Below are positions 48,525-57,255 of a stretch of 64,000 bases of DNA, one piece after another. The position numbers and the translations under genes are program-made. A model generated the notes under the pieces. The model was not told the origin of the DNA. It did no database searches and saw only the letters and a list, made by a program, of their open reading frames with translations. Within the stretch, counting starts at the first letter, position 1. Each line of letters opens with the position of its first letter. Source of the DNA: JAHFUS01 sp035689115 (GTDB taxonomy: Bacteria > Actinomycetota > Acidimicrobiia > Acidimicrobiales > GCA-2861595); the NCBI GenBank assembly GCA_035689115.1, contig DASSMA010000056.1:11901-75900 (forward strand), read 5' to 3'.

Positions 48525-50075
48525 ATGGTTCGAGACGTCTCCGGGGAATCCCGCCGGCGCGCCGCTCTGGCCGGCCTGCTGGCCGGCTTCGCCGCCCTCG
48601 TGGTGGCCGCCCTGGCCGACGCCGCCTCCGGCCGGGTCCCGTCGCTCGTGGGCGTGGTGGGGCAGGCCGTGATCCGCCGCACCCCCGGCTCCCTGGCCAG
48701 GGCCGGCGTGGAGGCGGTGGGGCGGAGCGACAAGCCCCTGGTGGTGGCCGGAACGGTGATCCTCGCCCTCCTCCTCGCCGCCGTGGTGGGCGTCGCCGCC
48801 GACCGCCGGCGCTCCGTCGGCTACGCCGCCTTCCCGGCCTTCGCCCTCCTCGCCGTCTGGGCGGCGGCGTGGACCCACGCGCCGGTTGCCGGCGCCGCCG
48901 TGGCCGGCGCCCTGGCCGCTGCCGCCGGCATCGCCTCCCTCCGCCTCCTGCTCGGCCCGCCGGCGCCGGAGCCGGAGCCGGAGACCCTCCTCCCCGGCGC
49001 CGGCGCCAGCCGCCGGCGGTTCCTCGTAGCCGGGTCCACGATCGGCGCGGCGGCGGCCGCCGGCCTGGCCACCGGCCGGGTGCTGCGGTCCGGTGGGGGC
49101 CCGCCGCCGCCCGCCGCGCTGCCAGCGACGGCGGACCCGGCACCGGCCCCCGCCGGCGAGCCGCTGGCGGCGGACGGCCTCTCCCCGCTCGTGACCCCCA
49201 CCAGCCGCTTCTTCCGCATCGACGAGGCCCTCGTCCCCCCCGTGGTCAACGAGGAGCGGTGGCGCCTCCGGATCACCGGCATGGTCGCCACACCCCTCGT
49301 CCTCACCTACGCCGACCTGCTGGCCGAGCCGCTGGTGGACCGCCACATCACCATCGCCTGCGTGTCCAACGAGGTGGGCGGCAACCTGGTCGGCACCGCC
49401 CGGTGGACGGGCGTGCGGCTGGCCGACCTGCTCCGCCGGGCCGGGGCCGACCCCGCCGCCACCCAGGTGGTCGGGCGCTCGGTCGACGGCTTCACCGCCG
49501 GGTTCCCCACCGAGGCGGCCCTCGACGGGCGCGACGCCCTGGTGGCCGTCGGCATGGGCGGGCGGGCGCTCACCCGCATCCACGGCTTCCCGGCCCGCCT
49601 GATCGTCCCCGGCCTGTACGGCTACGTGTCGGCCACCAAGTGGCTGAAGGAGATCGAGCTCACAACGTGGGAGGCGTTCGACGCCTACTGGGTGGAGCGC
49701 AACTGGGCCCGGCAGGCGCCGATCAAGGCGCAGTCCCGCATCGACGTCCCGCGGGACTACTCGACGGTGGCCGCCGGCCGTCGGGCGGTGGCCGGCGTGG
49801 CCTGGGCCCCCGGCCCGGGTGTGGCCCGGGTGGAGGTGCGGGTCGACGAAGGGCCGTGGCAGGAGGCGGAGCTCGGGCCGTCGCTCGGGCACGACGCGTG
49901 GCGGCAGTGGAAGGTCGGGTGGGACGCTGCCCCGGGCGACCACGTGCTGCGGGTCCGGGCCACCACCGGCGACGGCGAGGTGCAGACGGAGGCCACCCAC
50001 CGGCCGTTCCCCGACGGGGCGACCGGGTACCACCGCGTCCACGTGGCGGTGTCCGGCCAAGCCGGTAGTTCCTGA
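48525..50075 (+). CDS. Membrane-anchored sulfite-oxidase-family molybdopterin oxidoreductase
   Basis: A 516-residue protein. Residues 1-180 carry four to five membrane segments and an RRRFLVAGSTIGAAAAAG twin-arginine-like stretch. Residues about 215-400 are the molybdopterin domain with the molybdenum-ligating Cys in ITIACVSNEVGGNLVG (Cys279), GVRLADLLRRAG, GFPARLIVPGLYGYVSATKWLKEIEL. The last 100 residues are the Mo-co dimerisation Ig-like domain. The topology places the active domain outside the cell. Substrate unknown (sulfite or another sulfoxide/oxyanion). The GMC oxidase gene follows. Confidence 0.85.
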   Translation: MVRDVSGESRRRAALAGLLAGFAALVVAALADAASGRVPSLVGVVGQAVIRRTPGSLARAGVEAVGRSDKPLVVAGTVILALLLAAVVGVAADRRRSVGYAAFPAFALLAVWAAAWTHAPVAGAAVAGALAAAAGIASLRLLLGPPAPEPEPETLLPGAGASRRRFLVAGSTIGAAAAAGLATGRVLRSGGGPPPPAALPATADPAPAPAGEPLAADGLSPLVTPTSRFFRIDEALVPPVVNEERWRLRITGMVATPLVLTYADLLAEPLVDRHITIACVSNEVGGNLVGTARWTGVRLADLLRRAGADPAATQVVGRSVDGFTAGFPTEAALDGRDALVAVGMGGRALTRIHGFPARLIVPGLYGYVSATKWLKEIELTTWEAFDAYWVERNWARQAPIKAQSRIDVPRDYSTVAAGRRAVAGVAWAPGPGVARVEVRVDEGPWQEAELGPSLGHDAWRQWKVGWDAAPGDHVLRVRATTGDGEVQTEATHRPFPDGATGYHRVHVAVSGQAGSS

Positions 50076-50136
50076 CGACAACGTCGATCGGAACGCACGG
50101 TACGTTGGTGCCCCCAAGTCGAGAGGGGGTCCCTAC

Positions 50137-52527
50137 ATGCCGGCAGTCGAGGCGCACGTCGATGCCGTCGTCGTCGGGTCCGGGTTCGGCGGGTCGGTGT
50201 CGGCCTACCGCCTGGCCGAGGCGGGCCGTTCGGTGCTCGTCCTCGAGCGGGGTAAGCCGTACCCGCCCGGGAGCTTCGCCCGCCGGCCCAGGGAGATGGG
50301 CCGCAACATCTGGGACCCGTCCCGGGGGTACCACGGGCTGTTCGACGTGTGGACGTTCCGTGGGCTCGAGGCGGTGGTGTCGAGCGGCCTGGGCGGCGGA
50401 TCGCTGATCTACGCCAACGTCCTGCTGCGCAAGGACGAGCGGTGGTTCGTCCACGAGCACCCGGTGCACGGCGGCGTCGAGAACTGGCCCGTCAGCCGGG
50501 CCGACCTTGACCCCCACTACGACCGCGTCGAGAAGATGATGCGCCCGCAGCACTTCCCGCTCGGGGCGCCCAACTACCCCACGCCCTCCAAGACGGTGGG
50601 CATGCGCGACGCGGCCGGCGCCCTCGGCCTGGACTGGAAGCTCCTGCCGCTGGCCGTCACCTTCGCCAACGAGGGCCGGGCGCCGGCGCTGGCCGAGCCG
50701 ATCCCCGAGTACGAGTATCCCAACATCCACGGCCTCCCCCGGCGCACGTGCCGCCTGTGCGGCGAGTGCGACGTGGGCTGCAACGAGGGCAGCAAGAACA
50801 CCCTCGACCACACCTACCTGTCGGCCGCCAAGCACCAGGGCGCCGAGATCCGCACCCAGTGCGAGGTCCACTCCATCGAGCGCCGGCCCGAGGGCGGCTA
50901 CGTCGTGGGCTACGTGCAGTACGGCGCCGAGCACGAGGGCGTGAAGGTCAACACCGACAAGCTGCCGCTGGTCAAGGTGAGCTGCGACCACCTCGTGCTG
51001 GCCGCCGGCACCCTGGCCACGCCCCACCTGCTGCTGCGCAACCGGAGCGCCCTGCCGGAGCTGGGGCCGGCCCTCGGCACCCGGTTCTGCGGCAACGGCG
51101 ACCTGCTCATGTTCATCCTCGACGCCCACCAGCGGGCGGGCGGCGGCGGCCCCCGCCGGCCCCTCGACCCGAGCCTCGGGCCGGTCATCACCGGCGCCGT
51201 GCGCGTCCCCGACTCGGCCGACGGCGGCGACGGCCCCGGCTACTACATCGAGGACGCCGGCTTCCCCATCGCCGTCGACTGGATGCTCGAGACCCTCACC
51301 GTCCCCTCGCGCGCCAACCGCATCCTGCAGTCGGTGGCGGCCCGGGTGATCTCCCGCATCCGCAAGCACCCCCGCAGCAGCCTCAGCACCGAACTGCAGG
51401 CGCTGATCGGCGAGGCCACGCTGTCGTCCACCTCGCTACCCCTCCTCGGCATGGGCCGCGACATCCCCGACGGCGTCATGCGCATCAAGCGGGGTCAGCT
51501 CGACATCGACTGGACCACCGCCACGTCGAAGGCGTACTTCGAGCGGGTGCGCCACACCATGAAGGCCCTGGGCGCCGAGCTGGGCGGCGAGGTCCAGGAC
51601 AACCCGCTGTGGTGGCTGAAGCGGGTCATCACCGTCCACCCGCTGGGCGGCTGCCCCATGGGCCGCAACCGCGACGAGGGCGTGGTCGACCAGTGGGGCG
51701 AGGCGTTCGACTACCCCGGCCTCCACGTGGTCGACGGCTCGGTGATGCCCGGCCCGGTGGGCGCCAACCCGTCGCTCACCATCGCGGCCTTCGCCGACCG
51801 GGCCATGGACCACCTGCTGGAGTCCCCGGCCCGGCGCACCACCGCCCGGCCGGCCCGCCACGTCGACCCGGTGCCGCCGCCCCCGCCCGAGGGGCCCCAC
51901 ACCAACGGCGACGAGACGGCGGTGTCGTTCACCGAGGAGATGAAGGGCTTCGTCACCTTCGGCTCCACCGACTACGAGACGGCCTACGAGAGCGGGAAGC
52001 TCGAGGGCACCGCCTTCATGTTCCACCTCACCATCACCTGTCCCGACGTGGAGCGCTTCCTGCACGACCGCGACCACCACGGCACGGCGGTGGGCTGGGT
52101 GAAGTGCGACCAGCTGGGCGGGAAGCTTGAAGTGGAGCGGGGCGACTTCAACCTGTTCGTGGCCGACGCCGGCCCCCGGCGCCGGCACATGTACTACCGC
52201 CTCTACTTCACCGACAGCACCGGCCACCCCCTCACCATGGCCGGCTACAAGGACGTCGACGACGACCACGGCTTCGACGTGTGGAGCGACACCTCCACGC
52301 TCTACATCCGCCTCCTCTCCGGCCACGTGCCGGTGGAGCAGGACGCCGACGCCGAGATCGTGGCCAGCGGCATCCTGCACATCCTCGTCCCCGACTTCGC
52401 CCGCCAGCTCACCACCTTCCGGGCCACCGGCCCGAGCATGGAGGCGAGGGCCAAGGCGCTCGGTGCGTTCGGCAAGTCGTTCCTCGCCGACCTCTGGGAC
52501 GTCTTCGGCCCGCCGGCCAGGAAGTAA
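50137..52527 (+). CDS. GMC-type FAD oxidoreductase (cholesterol-oxidase-like) with extra C-terminal domain
   Basis: A 796-residue flavoenzyme. The dinucleotide motif DAVVVGSGFGGSVSAYRLAEAGRSVLVLERG is at residues 9-40; FRGLEAVVSSGLGGGSLIYANVLL and the C-terminal catalytic region TVHPLGGCPMG...LHVVDGSVMPGPVGANPSLTIAAFADRA are typical of cholesterol-oxidase-like GMC enzymes. A four-Cys loop (TCRLCGECDVGCNEGSKNTLDHTYL) is also typical of the group. Residues about 590-796, starting SFTEEMKGFVTFGSTDYETAY, form an added domain found with some actinobacterial and myxobacterial members. The substrate is probably a sterol or other hydrophobic alcohol. ATG 50137 follows GAGAGGGGG. Confidence 0.8.
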   Translation: MPAVEAHVDAVVVGSGFGGSVSAYRLAEAGRSVLVLERGKPYPPGSFARRPREMGRNIWDPSRGYHGLFDVWTFRGLEAVVSSGLGGGSLIYANVLLRKDERWFVHEHPVHGGVENWPVSRADLDPHYDRVEKMMRPQHFPLGAPNYPTPSKTVGMRDAAGALGLDWKLLPLAVTFANEGRAPALAEPIPEYEYPNIHGLPRRTCRLCGECDVGCNEGSKNTLDHTYLSAAKHQGAEIRTQCEVHSIERRPEGGYVVGYVQYGAEHEGVKVNTDKLPLVKVSCDHLVLAAGTLATPHLLLRNRSALPELGPALGTRFCGNGDLLMFILDAHQRAGGGGPRRPLDPSLGPVITGAVRVPDSADGGDGPGYYIEDAGFPIAVDWMLETLTVPSRANRILQSVAARVISRIRKHPRSSLSTELQALIGEATLSSTSLPLLGMGRDIPDGVMRIKRGQLDIDWTTATSKAYFERVRHTMKALGAELGGEVQDNPLWWLKRVITVHPLGGCPMGRNRDEGVVDQWGEAFDYPGLHVVDGSVMPGPVGANPSLTIAAFADRAMDHLLESPARRTTARPARHVDPVPPPPPEGPHTNGDETAVSFTEEMKGFVTFGSTDYETAYESGKLEGTAFMFHLTITCPDVERFLHDRDHHGTAVGWVKCDQLGGKLEVERGDFNLFVADAGPRRRHMYYRLYFTDSTGHPLTMAGYKDVDDDHGFDVWSDTSTLYIRLLSGHVPVEQDADAEIVASGILHILVPDFARQLTTFRATGPSMEARAKALGAFGKSFLADLWDVFGPPARK

Positions 52528-52539
52528 CCCTGCGCTCTG

Positions 52540-52576
52540 GAGTACATAGGGTGCGGAAACCGCACCCTATGTACTC
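52540..52576. repeat. 37-bp perfect palindrome, copy 2
   Basis: The same 17-bp arms as at 13764-13800 with centre AAA in place of AAT. Here it lies 12 bp after the GMC oxidase stop and 19 bp before the 3' end of the convergent GlsB-like gene, where it could act as a bidirectional terminator. Confidence 0.9.
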
Positions 52577-52595
52577 GGGACGGGTCGCCCGGCGG

Positions 52596-52859
52596 CTACG
52601 ACCCCGAGCCGCGCCGGCCGTCGATGGCGCCGAGGACCAGGAGCAGGAGGGTGGCGCCGAGGGCGGCCACGAGCACGGACCGCAGGCTCACGTCGGTGAC
52701 GCCCTCGTAGCCGGCGGCCCGGGCCAGGGCGCCTCCGAGGAGGGCGCCGATGACCCCGACGGCGATCTTCCGGAGACACCCCTGCTGGCGGTTGCCCGAC
52801 GCCAGGCCGGCGATCCAGCCGGCCAGCAACCCGACCACGATCCACGACGCCAGGCCCAC
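52596..52859 (-). CDS. GlsB/YeaQ/YmgE family (transglycosylase-associated) membrane protein
   Basis: An 87-residue protein with three hydrophobic helices: ASWIVVGLLAGWIAGLASG, GCLRKIAVGVIGALLGGALARAAGY and SVLVAALGATLLLLVLGAIDG. The pattern WIVVGLLAGWIAG...IAVGVIGALLGG is the signature of this stress-linked small membrane family. Function unknown. GTG 52859 gives the family N-terminus; a longer start would overlap the next gene. Confidence 0.85.
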   Translation of the reverse strand: MGLASWIVVGLLAGWIAGLASGNRQQGCLRKIAVGVIGALLGGALARAAGYEGVTDVSLRSVLVAALGATLLLLVLGAIDGRRGSGS

Positions 52860-52905
52860 GCCGGCCACCGTATCCCCCGACCGGCCGGGACCGGCCGGAG
52901 CCGGG

Positions 52906-54459
52906 TCACCGCCGGCGACGGCGACCCCGGCGGGCATCGGCCAGTACGGCGCCGGCGGCCAGGCGGCCGGGGGTGCCGAGAACGCCGCCCGCCGGGTTGG
53001 TGCCGGCGCCCGATACGTAGAGGCCCTCGATCGGCGTGCGCCATCGGCCGAGGGCCCTGGTGGGCCGCAGGGGACCGAGCTGGTCGAGGGCGATGTCGAG
53101 GTGCATGGGGTGGCCGCCGGGCCAGCGCTCCACCCGTTCCATCTCGTCCGGAGTCCACGCTGCCACGCCGGTGACCGTGCGGCGGAAACCGGGCGCCCTG
53201 GCCTCGACCGTGGCGAGGGCCCGTTCGACGAACTCGTCCCGCCGGGCCGGCCAGCCGCCCTCCACGGTGGCCGGTGCCGCCGGGCAGGCCAGGTAGACGG
53301 TGTGGCTGCCGGCGGGCGCCAGCGTGGCGTCGATCGACGAGGGGGTGAATGCGTAGAGCGGGAGGGGATCGGGCAGGAGGCCGGCCTCCGCCGACGTCCA
53401 CGCCGCCGCCAGGTCGCCGAGATGGTCGACGTAGCTCTGGAGGCCGTGCCAGTCGCCGGTCCGGGCGCCGGCGTACGGGGGTAGGGCGGTGGTGGCGACG
53501 TGCACCACCGCCTGCACGACGTTGGAGCGGCGGGCGGCGGCCAGGTCGGCGCCGGCCTGGCCGCCGAGGGGCGGGTCCAGGAGCCGGAGGAGGGCCGTCT
53601 TCGGGTCGACCGCGGTGACGACCGTGTGCGCCGGCACCCGCTCCCCGCCCTCGAGCACCACGGCCCGCACCCGTCCCCCCGGCGCTTCGATGCGCTCGAC
53701 CGGCGCCGAGCACCGCAGCCGTCCCCCGAGGGCGGCCAGGCGGGCCGTCAGGGCGTCGGTGAGGTTCTGGGCACCGCCGCGGCCGTGCCACTGCCCGCAC
53801 AGGTGGTAGGCCGCCTGCCAGTAGGCGTACAGAGCGCCGCCCGGCAGCGTGGGGCCGACGCCGGCGTGGGCGGCGAAGGCGGCCACCGGGCCGCGGGTGA
53901 GGTCGGAGAGCAGCCGCCGGCGGAGGAGGGATTCGTAGGGCGCCAGCAGGTCGCCGGCGCCGGCCAGCGGGCGCCGGCCCAACGCCCGCGCGAGGTGGGC
54001 CGCCTGGGCCGGGAGCGTGCGGAGGGAAACCTCGCCCCTGACGGCCGGCAGCACGGCGCGCACGACCGGCGTCGCCGTGTCGAGGAAGGACCGGTAGGCG
54101 GCCGCGTCGGCCGCACTCTCGTCGGCGATGGAGTCGAGCGTCGCCTCGACCGACCGGAAGAAGCGGATCCGCCGGCCGTCGGCGTGCACCGCCACCGAGA
54201 ACGGGTCCATCTCCATGTAGTGCAGCCCGGCGCCCGCCAGGTCGAGCTCGGCGGGGATGTCGGTCATGTTGATGAGGTTGTGGGCCGCCGAGTGCAGGTC
54301 GAAGCGGTGGCCGTCGATCGTCTCCTCGGTGCGGGACCCACCGCCTGGCCGGTCGAGCTGCTCCAGCACGACCACGTCCCGACCGGCCCGAGCCAGGTAG
54401 CAGGCGGCCACCAGGCCGTTGTGGCCGGCGCCCACGACGACGGCGGGGGCGCTCTCCAC
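52906..54459 (-). CDS. FAD-dependent oxidoreductase, phytoene-desaturase-like
   Basis: A 517-residue flavoprotein: AVVVGAGHNGLVAACYLARAGRDVVVLEQLDRPGGGSRTEE at the N-terminus, a helical substrate domain, and the C-terminal motif GLYVSGAGTNPAGGVLGTPGRLAAGAVLAD. It belongs with the COG1233 family like the gene at 3371, but the two differ clearly in sequence. The substrate is unknown; no carotenoid pathway genes are adjacent. GTG 54459 is chosen, 157 bp from the divergent secreted-protein gene. Confidence 0.75.
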   Translation of the reverse strand: MESAPAVVVGAGHNGLVAACYLARAGRDVVVLEQLDRPGGGSRTEETIDGHRFDLHSAAHNLINMTDIPAELDLAGAGLHYMEMDPFSVAVHADGRRIRFFRSVEATLDSIADESAADAAAYRSFLDTATPVVRAVLPAVRGEVSLRTLPAQAAHLARALGRRPLAGAGDLLAPYESLLRRRLLSDLTRGPVAAFAAHAGVGPTLPGGALYAYWQAAYHLCGQWHGRGGAQNLTDALTARLAALGGRLRCSAPVERIEAPGGRVRAVVLEGGERVPAHTVVTAVDPKTALLRLLDPPLGGQAGADLAAARRSNVVQAVVHVATTALPPYAGARTGDWHGLQSYVDHLGDLAAAWTSAEAGLLPDPLPLYAFTPSSIDATLAPAGSHTVYLACPAAPATVEGGWPARRDEFVERALATVEARAPGFRRTVTGVAAWTPDEMERVERWPGGHPMHLDIALDQLGPLRPTRALGRWRTPIEGLYVSGAGTNPAGGVLGTPGRLAAGAVLADARRGRRRRR

Positions 54460-54616
54460 TGGGAGCGGACTGTACCGAAGACCCGCTCAACAGCCGCTCA
54501 AGGGGTGCCGGTCGCGACACTTCCCCCGTTGACCCCGGACGCGCAGCCACTGTAGGTTCGCCTGTACTGGCAGTCCGGTACTGGCGCGCGGGGGGCGCGG
54601 ATGGGGGTAGGGGGCG

Positions 54617-56266
54617 TTGCGGATCTCTCGGATCGTGCGCGCCGCGGCCTTGGTCGCGGTGCTGGTCGTCGTCGGCGGCCCCAACGTCGGGGCCGTCACC
54701 GAGCCGGCTGCCACGCCGAAGACCGGGCGGCTCACCCTGGCCAACTCGACGGTGTTCGAGGGCGGGACGCTCCAGGTCAGCGGCACGCCGTGCACCGGCT
54801 GGCTCAGCTACGTGGTGCTCCGGGCGGCTGACAACCGGGTCGTGCTCTGGGACTTCTTCGCCACCCGGGGCGCCTGGTCGGCTGGTATCCCGCTCCCGGC
54901 CGGGACGGTGGTCCCCGGCGACTACCGGCTGGCCGCCTCGTGCGTGGCCGGCGGCGGGTACTCGGGGTACGGGGGCTACGGCGGCTACTCGGGCTACGGC
55001 GGATACTCGGGATACGGCGGGTACGGCGGCTACTCCGGCTACGGCGGGTACTCCGGCTACCCCGGCTACGGCGGGTGCTCGTACAGCGGCTACCCCGGCT
55101 ACGGGGGCTACCGCGGCTACGGCGGGTACGTCGGCTACGCCGGCCGGTGCGGCGTCTTCGACTACGTCCCCGCGCCCTTCACGGTGGTACCGGTTCGGGT
55201 CGGCACCGCCACGGCGATCAGGCTGAGCGGCAGCACCCTCGTGGCCACGGTGACACCCGCCACGCCGGCCGGCGGCGTGCCCACCGGATCGGTGGTCTTC
55301 GTGATCGACGGCGTGGCCGGCTCGCCCGTCGGCCTCGTGTCCGGGCAGGCGTCCACGGGGGCGGGCGCCCCGGGCTCCAGCCACACGGTCCGGGCGAGGT
55401 ACTCGGGCTCGACGGTCTACTTCCCCTCCAGCTCGCCGCTGCTCGCCTACACGGTCCCGAGAGCGGCGACGGCGACGACGCTCTCGAAGATCGGCGACTT
55501 CCTGCGGGCCCAGGTCACGTCCGCTTCCTCGACGCCCGGCGGCAGTGTGGTGTTCTTCATCGACGGCACCGCCGGCTCCCCCGTCGCCCTCGTTGACGGG
55601 GTCGCCACCGTGACCGCCCCCTCGGCGCCCGGCTCGTCGCACGTGGCGACGGCCGCCTACCAGGGGTCGGCCGCCTACTTCCCGTCCACGTCGGCCGAGG
55701 TCGCCTACACGGTCCCGAGGACCGTCACGGCGACGGCGCTCACCAGGACCGGCGACGTCCTCCGGGCCGACGTCACCTCGGCGTCCGGGACGCCCGACGG
55801 CAGCGTGGTGTTCACCGTCGACGGCACCGCCGGCTCCCCCGTCGCCCTCGTTGACGGGATCGCCACGGTGACCGCGCCCTCGGCCCCGGGCTCGTCGCAC
55901 GTCGTGACCGCCGCCTACCAGGGTTCGTCCGCCTTCGCCCCCTCCACGTCGGCCGAGCTCCTGTACGCCATCCCCAAGGCGGCGACGTCGACCACGCTGA
56001 CCCGCAGCGGCGGCCGGCTGGTCGTCACCGTGATCTCGCCGGTCGGCGTGCCGACGGGGCAGGTGGTGGTCACCGTCGACGGGGTCGCCGGGCCGCCCGT
56101 CGACCTCAGCGGTGGCGTGGCCTCGGTGCCCGAGCCGGCCGATCCGGGACGGCACCGGGCGTCGGCCGCCTATGCAGGGTCCAGCGCCTACGAGCCCAGC
56201 ACATCGGGCGTGCTGTGGTTCGTCGTGGCCGGCGGAAGGCACCGCGGCGCAGTGGGCATGGCGTGA
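54617..56266 (+). CDS. Secreted Ig-like repeat protein with a Gly/Tyr/Ser-rich segment
   Basis: A 549-residue exported protein. Residues 1-27 are a signal peptide (IVRAAALVAVLVVVGGPNVGA), then one Ig-like unit (about 35-110), a low-complexity segment of GYSGYGGY repeats (about 114-175, roughly 25 Tyr), and four bacterial Ig-like repeats (about 190-540), each with the pattern TGSVVFVIDGVAGSPV... SSHTVRARYSGSTVYFPS. Two of these repeats are nearly identical, suggesting recent duplication. Likely a cell-surface or matrix protein. TTG 54617 lies behind a G-rich stretch. The stop overlaps the next gene (GTGA). Confidence 0.7.
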   Translation: MRISRIVRAAALVAVLVVVGGPNVGAVTEPAATPKTGRLTLANSTVFEGGTLQVSGTPCTGWLSYVVLRAADNRVVLWDFFATRGAWSAGIPLPAGTVVPGDYRLAASCVAGGGYSGYGGYGGYSGYGGYSGYGGYGGYSGYGGYSGYPGYGGCSYSGYPGYGGYRGYGGYVGYAGRCGVFDYVPAPFTVVPVRVGTATAIRLSGSTLVATVTPATPAGGVPTGSVVFVIDGVAGSPVGLVSGQASTGAGAPGSSHTVRARYSGSTVYFPSSSPLLAYTVPRAATATTLSKIGDFLRAQVTSASSTPGGSVVFFIDGTAGSPVALVDGVATVTAPSAPGSSHVATAAYQGSAAYFPSTSAEVAYTVPRTVTATALTRTGDVLRADVTSASGTPDGSVVFTVDGTAGSPVALVDGIATVTAPSAPGSSHVVTAAYQGSSAFAPSTSAELLYAIPKAATSTTLTRSGGRLVVTVISPVGVPTGQVVVTVDGVAGPPVDLSGGVASVPEPADPGRHRASAAYAGSSAYEPSTSGVLWFVVAGGRHRGAVGMA

Positions 56267-57249
56267 CGCCGGCCCGGCGGCGGCTCCGGCGCGGCGTGCG
56301 GATCGGCCTGGCCGTGCTCCTCGCCGCCGTGATCGTCCTCGCCCTCGACACGGGCGCCCTCTACGGCCGGGTGGGCCGCTTCGAGTACGCCGCCCCACCC
56401 GGTTCGCCGGGCACCACCTACCTGATCGTGGGCTCCGATGCGCGGGCCGGGGCCCCGCACGACCAGCAGGCGACGTTCGGGACGACGGCCATGATGCCCG
56501 GGGCGCGAGCCGACGTCGTGCTCGTCGTCCATGTCCCGGCCGGCGGGCGGCCGTCGGTCCTGGCCGTGCCCCGCGACCTCGTCGTGTTCGCCGACGGCTC
56601 CGTCCCCCGCCGGCTCACCGTCACCCTGCTCGGCGGCCCCCAGGCCACCGCCGACGCCCTGTGCCGGTCGCTCGGCATCGCCGTAGACCACATCGTCGTT
56701 CTCGGGTTCGGAGGCTTCGAGCGGCTGGTGGACAGCGCCGGCGGCGTGACCGTCGACGTGCCCCGGCCGGTGCGGGACCGCTACACCGGGCTCCGCATCG
56801 ACACCCCCGGGCCGCACCATCTCGACGGCCGGACCGCGCTGGCCTACGTGCGCTCGCGCCACGCCGAGGAGAACGCCGGCGACGGTTGGGCGCCGGTGGC
56901 CGAGGGAGCGGCCGGCCGGCCGGGACAGGCCCTGACGGTGCTGCGCGCCGTCGCCGGGTCCCTGCGCCCCACCGACCCCGTGCGGAGCCAGCGGGTGGCG
57001 TGGGCGGCGGCCGGCGCCGTGTCCGTCGACGCCTCCATGGGCCCGCGGGGCCTGGCCCGGCTGGGGCTGGCCCTGCGCTCGGTCGGGCCGGCCGACACCA
57101 CCGTGCTCCCGGCCGCGACCACCGATACCCCGATCCCGATGGCCAGCCTCGACACCGGCGCCGGCCGCGCCCTGCGGGCGCTGGCCGGCGGGGGGTGCTC
57201 GCCGATGCTCCTCGACGCCCCCCGGGCGGCGACGGTGGTCAGTTCCTAG
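56263..57249 (+). CDS. LytR-CpsA-Psr (LCP) family protein
   Basis: A 328-residue membrane protein. A basic start and one membrane segment (VRIGLAVLLAAVIVLALDTGALYG) are followed by the LCP domain: TYLIVGSDAR, ADVVLVVHVPAGGRPSVLAVPRDLVVF, VVLGFGGFERLVDSAGGVTVDVPRPVRD and LDGRTALAYVRSRH. LCP enzymes attach secondary polymers (such as arabinogalactan or teichoic-type glycans) to peptidoglycan. The GTG start overlaps the stop of the Ig-repeat protein, so the two products may act together at the cell surface. Confidence 0.85.
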   Translation: MTPARRRLRRGVRIGLAVLLAAVIVLALDTGALYGRVGRFEYAAPPGSPGTTYLIVGSDARAGAPHDQQATFGTTAMMPGARADVVLVVHVPAGGRPSVLAVPRDLVVFADGSVPRRLTVTLLGGPQATADALCRSLGIAVDHIVVLGFGGFERLVDSAGGVTVDVPRPVRDRYTGLRIDTPGPHHLDGRTALAYVRSRHAEENAGDGWAPVAEGAAGRPGQALTVLRAVAGSLRPTDPVRSQRVAWAAAGAVSVDASMGPRGLARLGLALRSVGPADTTVLPAATTDTPIPMASLDTGAGRALRALAGGGCSPMLLDAPRAATVVSS

Positions 57250-57255
57250 AAACCG

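Noticed and set aside
52688..56398. Minus-strand open frame of over 1200 codons
   Set aside because: It covers several well-supported genes in other frames and is Arg/Gly/Ala-rich, a shadow typical of very GC-rich DNA.
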